DNA from: a virus
Length of the DNA stretch: 27,164 nucleotides
Direction: 5' to 3' (one strand)
IMG/VR virus record: IMGVR_UViG_3300043466_002688
Coordinates: 1 to 27,164 of that record
Positions 13,419 through 20,836 of the stretch are shown piece by piece. The stretch's first letter is position 1. Each line of letters begins with the position of its first letter. The position numbers were made by a program, and so were the translations under genes. A model generated the notes under the pieces. The model did not search any database. It was not told where the DNA came from and saw only the letters and a list, made by a program, of their open reading frames with translations.

Positions 13419-14294
13419 ATGACAAGTTTTAAAAGAAATTGTCCGAAATGTGAATGTGAAATAACATATAAAAATAAGTATAATATGTTAAATGCGGAAA
13501 AAAAATATTCTAAATGTAAAAGTTGCGGTTTAAAAGAAATAATGAACGATGAGACCAAAAAAAGAATGTCAGAAAGAGTTAAAGGAAAAAATAATCCAAT
13601 GTATGGTAAGTTTGGTGAACTGAACCCATTTTTTGGTAAAAAACATACTGAAGAATCAAAAAATAAAATGGTCGAATCGAGGGATTATGAAGTTTATAAA
13701 ACTGAAGAATTTAGGAAAAAAATTTCAAATTTAACTAAAGGAGAGAATAATCCAATGTATGGTAAATCAGTTTATACTATTTGGGTTAAAAAATATGGAA
13801 AAGAAATTGCCGATAAAAAGTTAATCGAACTAAAAAATAAACAATCTTTATTAAATAGAGGTAATAAAAATCGTATGTTCGGTAAGCCAGCCCCAAAAAA
13901 TTCTGGAAATGGGATTTCTGGATGGTACAAGGATTGGTTTTTTAGAAGTTTACTAGAGTTGAGTTATATGATATATGTGATTGAACGTTTTAATTTACCT
14001 TGGGAAAATGGTGAATCTGATAAATATAAAATCCCATACGAAATTGATGGTATTAATAAAAACTACTTTCCTGATTTTGTAATAAATGAAAAATATGTAA
14101 TTGAGTGTAAACCAAAAAATTTATGGAGAACAAAAATTAATGAAATAAAGTTTAAATTCGCCGAAGAATTCTGTAATAAAAATAATTTGATTTTTAAAAT
14201 TAAAGATATTATTAAGATTAAAAAACCCGAATTAATGAGATTAATATCCTATGGGGATGTTGTATTGACAAATAAATGGAAGAATAGAATATAG
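13419..14294 (+). CDS. NUMOD3 homing endonuclease with a PD-(D/E)XK-like nuclease domain
   Basis: 291 residues. N-terminal zinc ribbon with CPKC and CKSC (residues about 8-45). Three NUMOD3-type DNA-binding repeats follow (NPMYGKFGELNPFFGKKHTE, ENNPMYGKSV, KNRMFGKPAPKNSG). The C-terminal nuclease has a helix with Glu (FFRSLLELSYMIYVIE), PWENG, then YFPDFVINEKYVIECKPK giving Asp219 and Glu229-x-Lys231, the PD-(D/E)XK triad. This is the architecture of mobile nucleases that insert next to, and home into, conserved phage genes. It stands head-to-head with the broken kinase gene (60 bases between starts), which makes the kinase Walker A region a plausible target. Confidence 0.85.
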   Translation: MTSFKRNCPKCECEITYKNKYNMLNAEKKYSKCKSCGLKEIMNDETKKRMSERVKGKNNPMYGKFGELNPFFGKKHTEESKNKMVESRDYEVYKTEEFRKKISNLTKGENNPMYGKSVYTIWVKKYGKEIADKKLIELKNKQSLLNRGNKNRMFGKPAPKNSGNGISGWYKDWFFRSLLELSYMIYVIERFNLPWENGESDKYKIPYEIDGINKNYFPDFVINEKYVIECKPKNLWRTKINEIKFKFAEEFCNKNNLIFKIKDIIKIKKPELMRLISYGDVVLTNKWKNRI

Positions 14295-14358
14295 TTTAAT
14301 TTTACGATAAAAAGTGTTTACCGATTTTATTTTCTCATTCATATATCAAATATAGACA

Positions 14359-14365
14359 TATTTAT
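14359..14365 (+). promoter_or_regulatory. TATTTAT element before the 14385 tagged gene
   Basis: Context GACATATTTATTAATATAAA, ending 19 bases before the ATG. An AAGAGG (14376-14381) just before the ATG is a rare Shine-Dalgarno-like sequence in this window. Confidence 0.45.
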
Positions 14366-14384
14366 TAATATAAAAAAGAGGTTT

Positions 14385-15005
14385 ATGAAAATAGATAATC
14401 TAATAGGTAAAGTTTTAAGTGAGATTAAAAATCCACCTATGAAATTGATAAAAGATGTTCAAATATCTGAAGAACTGAGTTACCATATTGAAAATAAAAT
14501 ACCTTTAAATGAGAATATTTTCAGAGTATATTCAGATAAATTCTTTAATTTAATTAATGAAGTTAGGTCTTTATATGATAAAAACTTAATCAGTTTAAAT
14601 GAAAATGATATATGGATTGTTGAGTCCGATTTAGGTAAAAAAGTGTTATTGGAGAATGGTGATGAGGTTTGGTTGGACGCACCTATTTATGAAACTGATT
14701 TAGAAGACATATTAACTGAAGCTAAAAAGGGCGGAAAAAATGTAAAACTCAATAGTCCATTCAGAACACCTGGGGGTCCTAAGAAATTTGCGGTATATGT
14801 TAAAACACCAAAAGGAACCGTTAAAAAAGTTACATTTGGTGACCCTAATTTAAGGATAAAAAATGCTAATAAAGGTAGAGCAAAATCATTCAGAGCTCGT
14901 CATAAGTGTGACCAAAAGAAAGATAGAACTACCGCAGGATATTGGAGTTGTAATGTGTCAAGACATAGAAAAAAATTGGGTTTAAAGAGTAGTAGAAGTT
15001 GGTAA
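14385..15005 (+). CDS. Tagged phage protein with a DUF5872-like C-terminal domain
   Basis: 206 residues. The N-terminus MKIDNLIGKVLSEIKNPPMK is a tag-like amphipathic helix with a Leu-Ser-Glu step. The middle is acidic with a beta segment (GDEVWLDAPIYETDLEDILTE). The C-terminal domain from about 130 reads KFAVYVKTPKGTVKKVTFGD, then SFRARHKCDQKKDRTTAGYW and SCNVSRHRKKLGLKSSRSW. This Cys/His/Arg-rich pattern recurs at the end of many marine phage proteins and corresponds to what I recall as DUF5872. The recurrence of that domain on head-related proteins is from memory. It forms an operon with the next gene (one base between). Confidence 0.7.
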   Translation: MKIDNLIGKVLSEIKNPPMKLIKDVQISEELSYHIENKIPLNENIFRVYSDKFFNLINEVRSLYDKNLISLNENDIWIVESDLGKKVLLENGDEVWLDAPIYETDLEDILTEAKKGGKNVKLNSPFRTPGGPKKFAVYVKTPKGTVKKVTFGDPNLRIKNANKGRAKSFRARHKCDQKKDRTTAGYWSCNVSRHRKKLGLKSSRSW

Positions 15006-15006
15006 T

Positions 15007-15606
15007 ATGAAAATTGAAAAATTAATTAATATAATTAATCGATATTTTGATGAGTATGGTAATAAAAATATTATTGATGAATATTTTATTGACCACGATT
15101 TACAAGTTAGAGTTAAAAAAATAATGTCTAATCAAGGTAAAATATATATCTTTGTCGATACAGAACCCCAAGAATTAGAACACACTATAGAAGATGAATA
15201 TGGAGAACCTACAAACCTTTGGTACGCGGTTTTTGAAGAATTAGAACAGATTTTAAAATTACTTAATATTGATATATACAGATATGATATTAGAATGTTC
15301 TTAAATTCATTACCGATCGGTTCTCAAAAAGATTTAGAAACATTTCCTTTTTTAGATGAAAATATTTCCAAAAAACTTAAAATAAGAACATTTTCTGAGA
15401 ATGTTAAAACCGAAGAATTAAAATGGCATTTTGATGAACAAGATAGAGTGGTAATACCTCAACATAAAAATAATTGGTATTTTCAAATGGATAATGAACT
15501 ACCAATTAAATTAACTGAAGGTAAAGAATATTTTATACCAAAAGGTGTGTATCACAGGTTAATTAAAGGTGATGGTGATTTAAAAGTTAAAATATATCTT
15601 AAATAA
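15007..15606 (+). CDS. Cupin-like phage protein
   Basis: 199 residues. The first 95 are helical and begin MKIEKLINIINRYFDEYG, parallel to the start of the gene before it. Residues about 130-199 look like a small cupin barrel: LKWHFDEQDRVVIP, then NNWYFQMDNELPIKL, then EGKEYFIPKGVYHRLIKG with the typical Gly, Pro and His, then LKVKIYLK. One or two His could bind a metal, but the full cupin ligand set is not visible. Role unknown. It converges with the GMP-reductase-like gene, only six bases apart. Confidence 0.6.
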   Translation: MKIEKLINIINRYFDEYGNKNIIDEYFIDHDLQVRVKKIMSNQGKIYIFVDTEPQELEHTIEDEYGEPTNLWYAVFEELEQILKLLNIDIYRYDIRMFLNSLPIGSQKDLETFPFLDENISKKLKIRTFSENVKTEELKWHFDEQDRVVIPQHKNNWYFQMDNELPIKLTEGKEYFIPKGVYHRLIKGDGDLKVKIYLK

Positions 15607-15612
15607 CAAACA

Positions 15613-16644
15613 TCATTTATTATAACGATTAAGAGCGTTTTCGGTGATAAAAATATAATCACTATCTTTAAATTGTTCTAAATCTTTTGAATTTGTATAC
15701 GACATAGCCGATCTAAGATAATCCTCAAAGTTACTAACCCATCCATTTAAAGTGTACTCAATTCTATTTGTTTTTGAAATACCTTCAGATGTTGTTGGTT
15801 TATTTTTACCCCATTTTACTTGAACTTCTTTAGTACTCATGCCTCTAAAATCTTTATATAGACGTTTTTTTAATATTGGAAAATTTTCCCATATTAATTT
15901 TGTAGTTTTCTCACTAATCGGTATTAAATCAAATAATTTTGTTGGTGAACAAGATTCTAAAGTTTTATTTAAAATACCTCCTAACATAACATAATCAGCA
16001 CCTAAAGCAATGGCTTTGATAATATCATCATAATTTCTAAATCCACCATCCGCTATTATTTTTGTTTTAAACCCGTTATTTTTTTTAATCATATAACATT
16101 CAGAAATTAAAGACGCCATAGGATAGTGAACTCCGGTATTCGCAGATGTTAAACAACCGCTACCACCACCAATACCGACTCTAACATAATCAACACCTAT
16201 TTCACAAAATTTCTCAAATGTTTTTGGGTTGGCGACATTACCAACCATAATTTCATATTTTTCAGATTCTCTTGTCTCTATGAATTTTTTACATAATTCG
16301 TGTAATTTTTCCATATGACCATTAGCGATATCGACTAAAAATCGAGTCTCTTTAGTTTCTAATGAACCATCACTAAACCAATTAATTATTTTCTCAAAAT
16401 CCGTTAACGATATTGAACTAAATGAATCATCTTCACCTGAAAAAACTCCTCTTGGTAAACATACCTCTAATTTGTTTTCGTGAAATAACTCACAATTATC
16501 CCCATCAACAACGGTATCCATTGGTGATACAAATATTGGTAATTTACCATTTTCATAAAAGGGATTTACCTCTTTTCTTGATGAAATTGAACTGATTGTT
16601 TCAGGAACTAATGTGATATCCTTAAAGTCGAATTTTTTATCCAT
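15613..16644 (-). CDS. IMP dehydrogenase / GMP reductase family enzyme
   Basis: 343-residue TIM-barrel oxidoreductase of purine nucleotides. Motifs: FDFKDITLVPE at the start, PIFVSPMDTV near 36, the catalytic loop VGIGGGSGCLTSANTGVHYP with Cys164, the phosphate-binding IIADGGFRNYDDIIKAIALG near 197, and YVMLGGIL near 218. The VMLGG wording and the lack of a CBS insertion fit GMP reductase (GMP to IMP with NADPH) a little better than IMP dehydrogenase. The YRG-like flap appears as DFRGMSTKEVQVKWG. Loop residues differ from the usual GPGSxCTT, so specificity is open. A purine-pool counterpart to ThyA. Confidence 0.85.
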   Translation of the reverse strand: MDKKFDFKDITLVPETISSISSRKEVNPFYENGKLPIFVSPMDTVVDGDNCELFHENKLEVCLPRGVFSGEDDSFSSISLTDFEKIINWFSDGSLETKETRFLVDIANGHMEKLHELCKKFIETRESEKYEIMVGNVANPKTFEKFCEIGVDYVRVGIGGGSGCLTSANTGVHYPMASLISECYMIKKNNGFKTKIIADGGFRNYDDIIKAIALGADYVMLGGILNKTLESCSPTKLFDLIPISEKTTKLIWENFPILKKRLYKDFRGMSTKEVQVKWGKNKPTTSEGISKTNRIEYTLNGWVSNFEDYLRSAMSYTNSKDLEQFKDSDYIFITENALNRYNK

Positions 16645-16704
16645 TTTTTAAAAAACTAATATTTCTAATAAAATATAGTAAAATAAAAACAAATAGACAA
16701 ATTA

Positions 16705-17337
16705 TTATTTACCCTTAAATCTTTTTGCGATTTTTGATAATAATTGTTTTAATACCAAACCAGATACGGTTAAAAGACCAAACCCTATTAGTCTTTTAGA
16801 TAGGTCACTAATTTCAGATGAACTAATATTATTCTCGGTAACCATATTATATAGTATGGGTAATAATGGTAATATAAAAGTATAACTTAATATGTTAGTT
16901 ACTTTATGTAATGTAATACCTAAACTACCAATAAAATCAGAAAAAACAGATTTAAATTCTTTACTCTTAGTTAAGACTTTTTTAAATGGTTTATATAAAC
17001 CTTTTTCTTTTATAGTATCGATAATTTTTTTGACGTATTCTTTATTATCGAGATAATAAGACGAAATAACCCCTGTTAAGATTAAACTAATTTCCAAATC
17101 AGATAAACTAGGTTCAACACCTCTTAAAAATTCTTCTAAAGGACCTACAAATCCGCCAATAGTTGCTCCCCAACTAACCAAAAACTCTAAATTAAGACCT
17201 ATCTGACTTGATGAATCCTTAATAACTTTTTTAACAAATTCATAATTTTTTGATAATGTCTCAACAATAAAATCACCACTACCTTCAAGGATTAGTCTTC
17301 TTTTTTGATTTTCATTAATTAAAATTGTGATACCCAT
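16705..17337 (-). CDS. Tagged, partly hydrophobic helical protein
   Basis: 210 residues. N-terminus MGITILINENQKRRLILEG is a clean terminal-tag example with Leu-Glu-Gly as a possible cleavage step. The body has long amphipathic and hydrophobic helices (FLVSWGATIGGFVGPLEEFL, DLEISLILTGVISSYYL, ILSYTFILPLLPILYNMV, IGFGLLTVSGLVLKQLL) and a basic end (IAKRFKGK). A membrane-active internal virion protein would fit; a membrane-anchored protein is the alternative. No family recognised. The protein at 18872 has a similar plan. Confidence 0.6.
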   Translation of the reverse strand: MGITILINENQKRRLILEGSGDFIVETLSKNYEFVKKVIKDSSSQIGLNLEFLVSWGATIGGFVGPLEEFLRGVEPSLSDLEISLILTGVISSYYLDNKEYVKKIIDTIKEKGLYKPFKKVLTKSKEFKSVFSDFIGSLGITLHKVTNILSYTFILPLLPILYNMVTENNISSSEISDLSKRLIGFGLLTVSGLVLKQLLSKIAKRFKGK

Positions 17338-17343
17338 ACGACA

Positions 17344-17350
17344 ATAAATA
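17344..17350 (-). promoter_or_regulatory. TATTTAT element before the 17337 tagged gene
   Basis: Minus-strand context ATCAAAGTATTTATTGT, ending 6 bases before the ATG. Confidence 0.4.
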
Positions 17351-17359
17351 CTTTGATAA

Positions 17360-17366
17360 TATTTAT
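17360..17366 (+). promoter_or_regulatory. TATTTAT element before the 17391 gene
   Basis: Context ATAATATTTATTATTA, ending 24 bases before the ATG; a divergent pair with the element at 17344. Confidence 0.35.
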
Positions 17367-17390
17367 TATTAATAAAATACGTAAAAATAT

Positions 17391-17732
17391 ATGAGACCTA
17401 ACGATTTAAATCCTGATTCAAGAATAAATCCAAAGTTAGAAATTGGTGATAGAGTATGTCTATTATTTATGGATGGTGAAAGTTTATCACCAGGAACTTG
17501 GGGAGTTGCGGGAGAATATTTTGACGCTGCCGGAGAGTGGATGTATAAAGTGACTTGGGATGACGGAAATTATGACAATATTGGTAAAAGAATAAGTACA
17601 TTATCTCTCTCAATTGGAAAAGATACTTGGACAAAAGACCCATACTATACTAATAAAAAAAGAGGAATAAAAAAAGAATCTTATCTTATAACTAAAAAAC
17701 AACTAATTAATTTGGTTAGTAAAGTTTTATAA
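17391..17732 (+). CDS. Small beta-barrel-like protein with a C-terminal tag
   Basis: 113 residues. The first 70 are beta-rich with an SH3-like feel (EIGDRVCLLFMDGESLSPG, then EWMYKVTWDDGNYDNIG). After a Lys-rich linker it ends ESYLITKKQLINLVSKVL, the terminal tag in C-terminal position, closely matching the end of the 4429-4698 product. Unknown function. It is the first gene of a plus-strand run to 19543. Confidence 0.65.
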   Translation: MRPNDLNPDSRINPKLEIGDRVCLLFMDGESLSPGTWGVAGEYFDAAGEWMYKVTWDDGNYDNIGKRISTLSLSIGKDTWTKDPYYTNKKRGIKKESYLITKKQLINLVSKVL

Positions 17733-17741
17733 GTTTAAATG

Positions 17742-17748
17742 TATTTAT
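17742..17748 (+). promoter_or_regulatory. TATTTAT element before the 17765 gene
   Basis: Context AATGTATTTATATAAA, ending 16 bases before the ATG. Confidence 0.4.
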
Positions 17749-17764
17749 ATAAAAAATAAAAATT

Positions 17765-18310
17765 ATGAATCAATATCTTTTTAAGATGACAAGAGAAGAA
17801 AAGGAAAGTATTCTCAATAAACATAGAACTATCTATGATGGATATGTAACCAATTATTCTCAATCTAATACTCAACCATTATATGTTCAGGATTTGGCAA
17901 ATGATAAGATGGGTTTAACCGTAAATAATAAAGGGGATGTTTCCGAATATAAAAATGTGGGAATTAATGAAATGAGATTCGATGGAAAATCGACAGGATT
18001 GTTTGATGAAGACGCTCAATCAGGATCGGCATTTCATCCTGAAGAAACTTTTGAGAGCGAATACCTTAGCGTTGGAACACCATTAGATATGATAGGTGAT
18101 AGAAAAGATGATTTAGAACACGGAACTTTCGGTCACGATGATAAAGAAGAAACCGATGTTTTAGATTTACGAGTTGATGATGACATAACAAATGATGAAA
18201 TGGTTATTAAATATATTGACGAACAGGATATTGATGAAGATGTGATTGAGCCTATACAAGAACAGGTTTTAAAGACACTTAATATGTTTAAAAGATTTAA
18301 TAAATATTAA
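17765..18310 (+). CDS. Tagged acidic protein
   Basis: 181 residues. It begins MNQYLFKMTREEKESILNKH followed by RTIYDGY. The middle and end are strongly acidic (DKEETDVLDLRVDDDITNDE, IDEQDIDEDVIEP), with little hydrophobic core, and the last residues form a short helix (VLKTLNMFKRFNKY). The shape resembles scaffold or internal-head proteins more than an enzyme, but no family is recognised. The next gene starts one base after its stop. Confidence 0.65.
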   Translation: MNQYLFKMTREEKESILNKHRTIYDGYVTNYSQSNTQPLYVQDLANDKMGLTVNNKGDVSEYKNVGINEMRFDGKSTGLFDEDAQSGSAFHPEETFESEYLSVGTPLDMIGDRKDDLEHGTFGHDDKEETDVLDLRVDDDITNDEMVIKYIDEQDIDEDVIEPIQEQVLKTLNMFKRFNKY

Positions 18311-18311
18311 T

Positions 18312-18614
18312 ATGGAGGTTAAAGATTTAATTTCGTTTTATATAGATGATGTATCAAACTTATTAGAGGTGTCCTTTAGAACCATTGACGATGGTGAAGA
18401 ACAATATAGACAGGACTTTATTAGTTTAGATGAAATTACTGAATTTGGTTATGATTTTTTAAATAACACTATAAATGAATCTGATGAAGATTATGAAGAT
18501 ATTGATGAATTATATAAAGGTTTAGATTATATTGATGATGATGAAATCGTCACTTTTTTAAACGAATATTATATGGTTTATCCAAAAAGAACACCCAAAC
18601 CTGAATTGTTTTAA
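18312..18614 (+). CDS. Small acidic hypothetical protein
   Basis: 100 residues, about one third Asp/Glu, with ESDEDYEDIDELYKGLDYID and DDDEIVTFLNEYYMVYP near the end. No motif or signal peptide. The stop overlaps the next start by one base (TAATG), so the genes from 17765 to 18862 are probably one translationally coupled unit. Role unknown. Confidence 0.6.
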   Translation: MEVKDLISFYIDDVSNLLEVSFRTIDDGEEQYRQDFISLDEITEFGYDFLNNTINESDEDYEDIDELYKGLDYIDDDEIVTFLNEYYMVYPKRTPKPELF

Positions 18615-18862
18615 TGAAAACAGATGTAAATACTTTAATAAATCTTATGAAGAGATTTACCACTATCGAGGATAAAGGTGAATTTTCTGAACAAGACGAT
18701 GCAGGAGGAACATCGTCAGGGGGAGGAGGGTCGACAGCTCCTTATCCAACGGTAACTAAATGGGAGAGTGGAGCGACAAGAGGTCCAGCAAATCAAATAG
18801 GTCTAACTAAATGGAAAGATATAGTTAAAATAAACAGAGGTAAGGCAAATACCTTATTATAA
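18614..18862 (+). CDS. Small hypothetical protein with a Gly/Ser-rich middle
   Basis: 82 residues: an N-terminal helix MKTDVNTLINLMKRFTTIED (tag-like), an acidic step (GEFSEQDD), a flexible GGTSSGGGGS linker, and a C-terminal part TKWESGATRGPANQIGLTKW then KDIVKINRGKANTLL. The repeated TKW may mark a tandem element. Function unknown. It is coupled to its upstream neighbour by TAATG. Confidence 0.6.
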   Translation: MKTDVNTLINLMKRFTTIEDKGEFSEQDDAGGTSSGGGGSTAPYPTVTKWESGATRGPANQIGLTKWKDIVKINRGKANTLL

Positions 18863-18871
18863 TTAATAGAA

Positions 18872-19543
18872 ATGGAAAAAAAATTAAATAATTTAGTTAA
18901 AGAAAACTTAATTAAAACTAAACAAATGAAAGAAAGTCTTTTAGTAAAAGAAAGAAGGATTATCGAAAAGAGGTTTAGTCTAATCACCGAAAACAAAATT
19001 GTGAAAACCGAATCCCAAAAAGAGGAAGTTGTTTTAAAAGCTCTTAATGAAGTTGCGAAAATGATGAAAGAAAATTTCAATCATAATTTAATTAATGAAC
19101 AATGGGGAAGTTTAATATCAGATATAGGTAGAGGTACTTGGGAGACTATACAAGAAAATATCGTCAGACAATTGTTAGTATCTCTTGGTATGGATAAAAA
19201 TAGTTTTATGACTGACTTAATCGCAGTTTCAATTAGTAACATTAAATTACACGAAATTACTAAATTATTAGATTGTAAGTATTTGTCAGGAGAAATTGCA
19301 CAAAATTTAGGGGAAACGATGGCATTAAGATTACAACATAGTGTTGGCGGAGGAATGGAATCAGGATTTGCGAATACATTAAGAAATACTTTAGCCGAAA
19401 TAATTGGCGAATCAAACATAGGACAAAAGATGCAATCTAAAATTGCTGAGTTTATTTGTCCTGTAGTTCAAAAATTTAGTGGAAAATTTTCAGAGTCTTT
19501 TGGTAATAAATCAATTGGCTCCGGCGAGAAACCAGCGGGGTAA
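18872..19543 (+). CDS. Tagged helical protein, likely membrane-active or structural
   Basis: 223 residues. The first 45 are a basic helix (MEKKLNNLVKENLIKTKQMK, then KERRIIEKRFSLITENK). FNHNLINEQWGS near 70 is followed by long amphipathic helices and a Gly-rich HSVGGGMESGFANTLRNTL. It ends SGEKPAG in a patch of GC-rich DNA. It resembles the 17337 product in overall plan (tag plus amphipathic helices). No family recognised. It is the last gene of its run, followed by a strong terminator. Confidence 0.6.
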   Translation: MEKKLNNLVKENLIKTKQMKESLLVKERRIIEKRFSLITENKIVKTESQKEEVVLKALNEVAKMMKENFNHNLINEQWGSLISDIGRGTWETIQENIVRQLLVSLGMDKNSFMTDLIAVSISNIKLHEITKLLDCKYLSGEIAQNLGETMALRLQHSVGGGMESGFANTLRNTLAEIIGESNIGQKMQSKIAEFICPVVQKFSGKFSESFGNKSIGSGEKPAG

Positions 19544-19596
19544 AACCCGGATGGGATAAACCAGTAACAGAAAGGGGGTATTCCATATCTAACAAG

Positions 19597-19619
19597 AGGG
19601 TGTCGAAAGACACCTTTTT
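19597..19619 (+). terminator. Rho-independent terminator after the 17391-19543 gene run
   Basis: GGTGTC / GACACC stem with a GAAA tetraloop (19599-19614) followed by five T, a G and more T. The opposite-strand HNH gene ends just beyond it. Confidence 0.85.
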
Positions 19620-19623
19620 GTTT

Positions 19624-20115
19624 TTATATAAATGAGTTTTTAAATTCTTCCCAAACCGATCTAATGTTTGGATTTAAAATGTCGTGAAGTATTGAGGGTT
19701 CGTGTGGGATACATTTTAAAATCATATTAGCTTCTTCAGGTGTCCTATCATTTTTAAATGCGTTACATTTACTACAACAAGTCACTAAATTTGTCCAAGT
19801 ATTTTTTCCACCTCTTGATTTTGGGATTATATGATCGATGGTCAAATTTTCATTTTTACCGCAATAAACACACTCGTAACTATCTCTTTTTAAGATTCTT
19901 TCTCTATTTATTTTTAATGTCCTACTACGATATTTTATGTAGTAAAATAAACGGATAATCAACGGTTTAATGTAAGTTTTTTCGCCCGCAAGAATTGGTT
20001 TGTCTGAGGACTTTAATATTTCGGCCTTACCACTAATAACTAAATTAAAACCTCTATAAATTGAGGTAACATTTAAGGGAGAATAATCTGAGTTTAAAAC
20101 TAAAACTTTATCCAT
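19624..20115 (-). CDS. HNH endonuclease
   Basis: 163 residues. The zinc-bound beta-beta-alpha nuclease lies at about 82-130: CVYC (Cys82, Cys85), TIDHIIPKSRGGKNTWTNLV with catalytic Asp94-His95 and the Asn of TNLV, then CCSKCNAFKNDRTPEEA. The N-terminal MDKVLVLNSDYSPLNVTSIY is typical of stand-alone HNH proteins found in both Bacteroidota chromosomes and their phages, so it may serve packaging, repair or homing. The sequence does not decide between them. Confidence 0.9.
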   Translation of the reverse strand: MDKVLVLNSDYSPLNVTSIYRGFNLVISGKAEILKSSDKPILAGEKTYIKPLIIRLFYYIKYRSRTLKINRERILKRDSYECVYCGKNENLTIDHIIPKSRGGKNTWTNLVTCCSKCNAFKNDRTPEEANMILKCIPHEPSILHDILNPNIRSVWEEFKNSFI

Positions 20116-20125
20116 ATTTTTAAAT

Positions 20126-20132
20126 ATAAATA
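20126..20132 (-). promoter_or_regulatory. TATTTAT element before the HNH gene
   Basis: Minus-strand context TTTTTTATTTATATTT, ending 10 bases before the ATG at 20115. Confidence 0.35.
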
Positions 20133-20156
20133 AAAAAATTTAATTACCAATATATA

Positions 20157-20163
20157 TATTTAT
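20157..20163 (+). promoter_or_regulatory. TATTTAT element before the glycosyltransferase gene
   Basis: Context TATATATTTATTTTTATG, ending 4 bases before the ATG at 20168. Confidence 0.35.
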
Positions 20164-20167
20164 TTTT

Positions 20168-20836
20168 ATGAAACGAAAAATTGTTGGTATCGCCTCTCTA
20201 CCAGATAGAATTGAATCTTTAGAAGAAACTATTTTTAGCCTATATGATCAAGTTGACAAGATAATTATCGGATTGAATAATTATAAAGAAATTCCTTATT
20301 TTTTGGATATGAAAAAAATTGAATGTTATTTACTTGATAACTCATTGGGGGATGCTGCAAAATTTTATAAAATTGATAACTATATGAATGACTATTATTT
20401 CGCCTGTGATGATGATATTATATATCCAAATGACTATTGTGATGTCTTAATTGAAAAATGTGAAAAATATAAATCAATTGTTGGGTTACACGGGGTTATT
20501 TTAAAAAAACCTGTCACAAGTTATTATAAAAACAGAACCGTTTATCATTGTCTAAAACCATTAAATCGAGATATTGAAGTTGATTTACTTGGTAGTGGGG
20601 CTTGTTTAATTGACACTTCAATGTTAAAAATAAGTATCAATGATTTCCCAATTCCAAATATGGGGGATATTTGGTTAGGGGATTTATGTAAAAAACAGAA
20701 TATACCATCATATGCCATTGAAAGGGGTGATAATTGGTTATTATATAATGAAAAAATGAATAATAAATGGACAATATTTGACGATTTTAAATCGAAAAAA
20801 GATATTGAACAAACCAAAATAGTTTCAAAATGGTAA
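20168..20836 (+). CDS. Glycosyltransferase (GT-A fold, family-2-like)
   Basis: 222 residues. The start KRKIVGIASLPDRIESLEET with SLYDQVDKIIIGLN is the usual first strand and helix of GT-A enzymes. The nucleotide-sugar/metal motif is ACDDDIIYPNDY at about 80 (Asp-Asp-Asp), followed by a LLGSGACLIDTSML segment and DIWLGDLCKKQNIPSYAI, the acceptor-side motif with the Asp pair. The stop overlaps the next gene by seven bases, so the two act together. It likely glycosylates a virion protein, a host glycan or modified DNA; the target cannot be read from sequence. Confidence 0.8.
   Translation: MKRKIVGIASLPDRIESLEETIFSLYDQVDKIIIGLNNYKEIPYFLDMKKIECYLLDNSLGDAAKFYKIDNYMNDYYFACDDDIIYPNDYCDVLIEKCEKYKSIVGLHGVILKKPVTSYYKNRTVYHCLKPLNRDIEVDLLGSGACLIDTSMLKISINDFPIPNMGDIWLGDLCKKQNIPSYAIERGDNWLLYNEKMNNKWTIFDDFKSKKDIEQTKIVSKW

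Noticed and set aside
19510-19590. A tRNA or other known RNA in the GC-rich patch
   Set aside because: No cloverleaf, no T-loop GTTCNANNC pattern, and no CCA end; only short stems.
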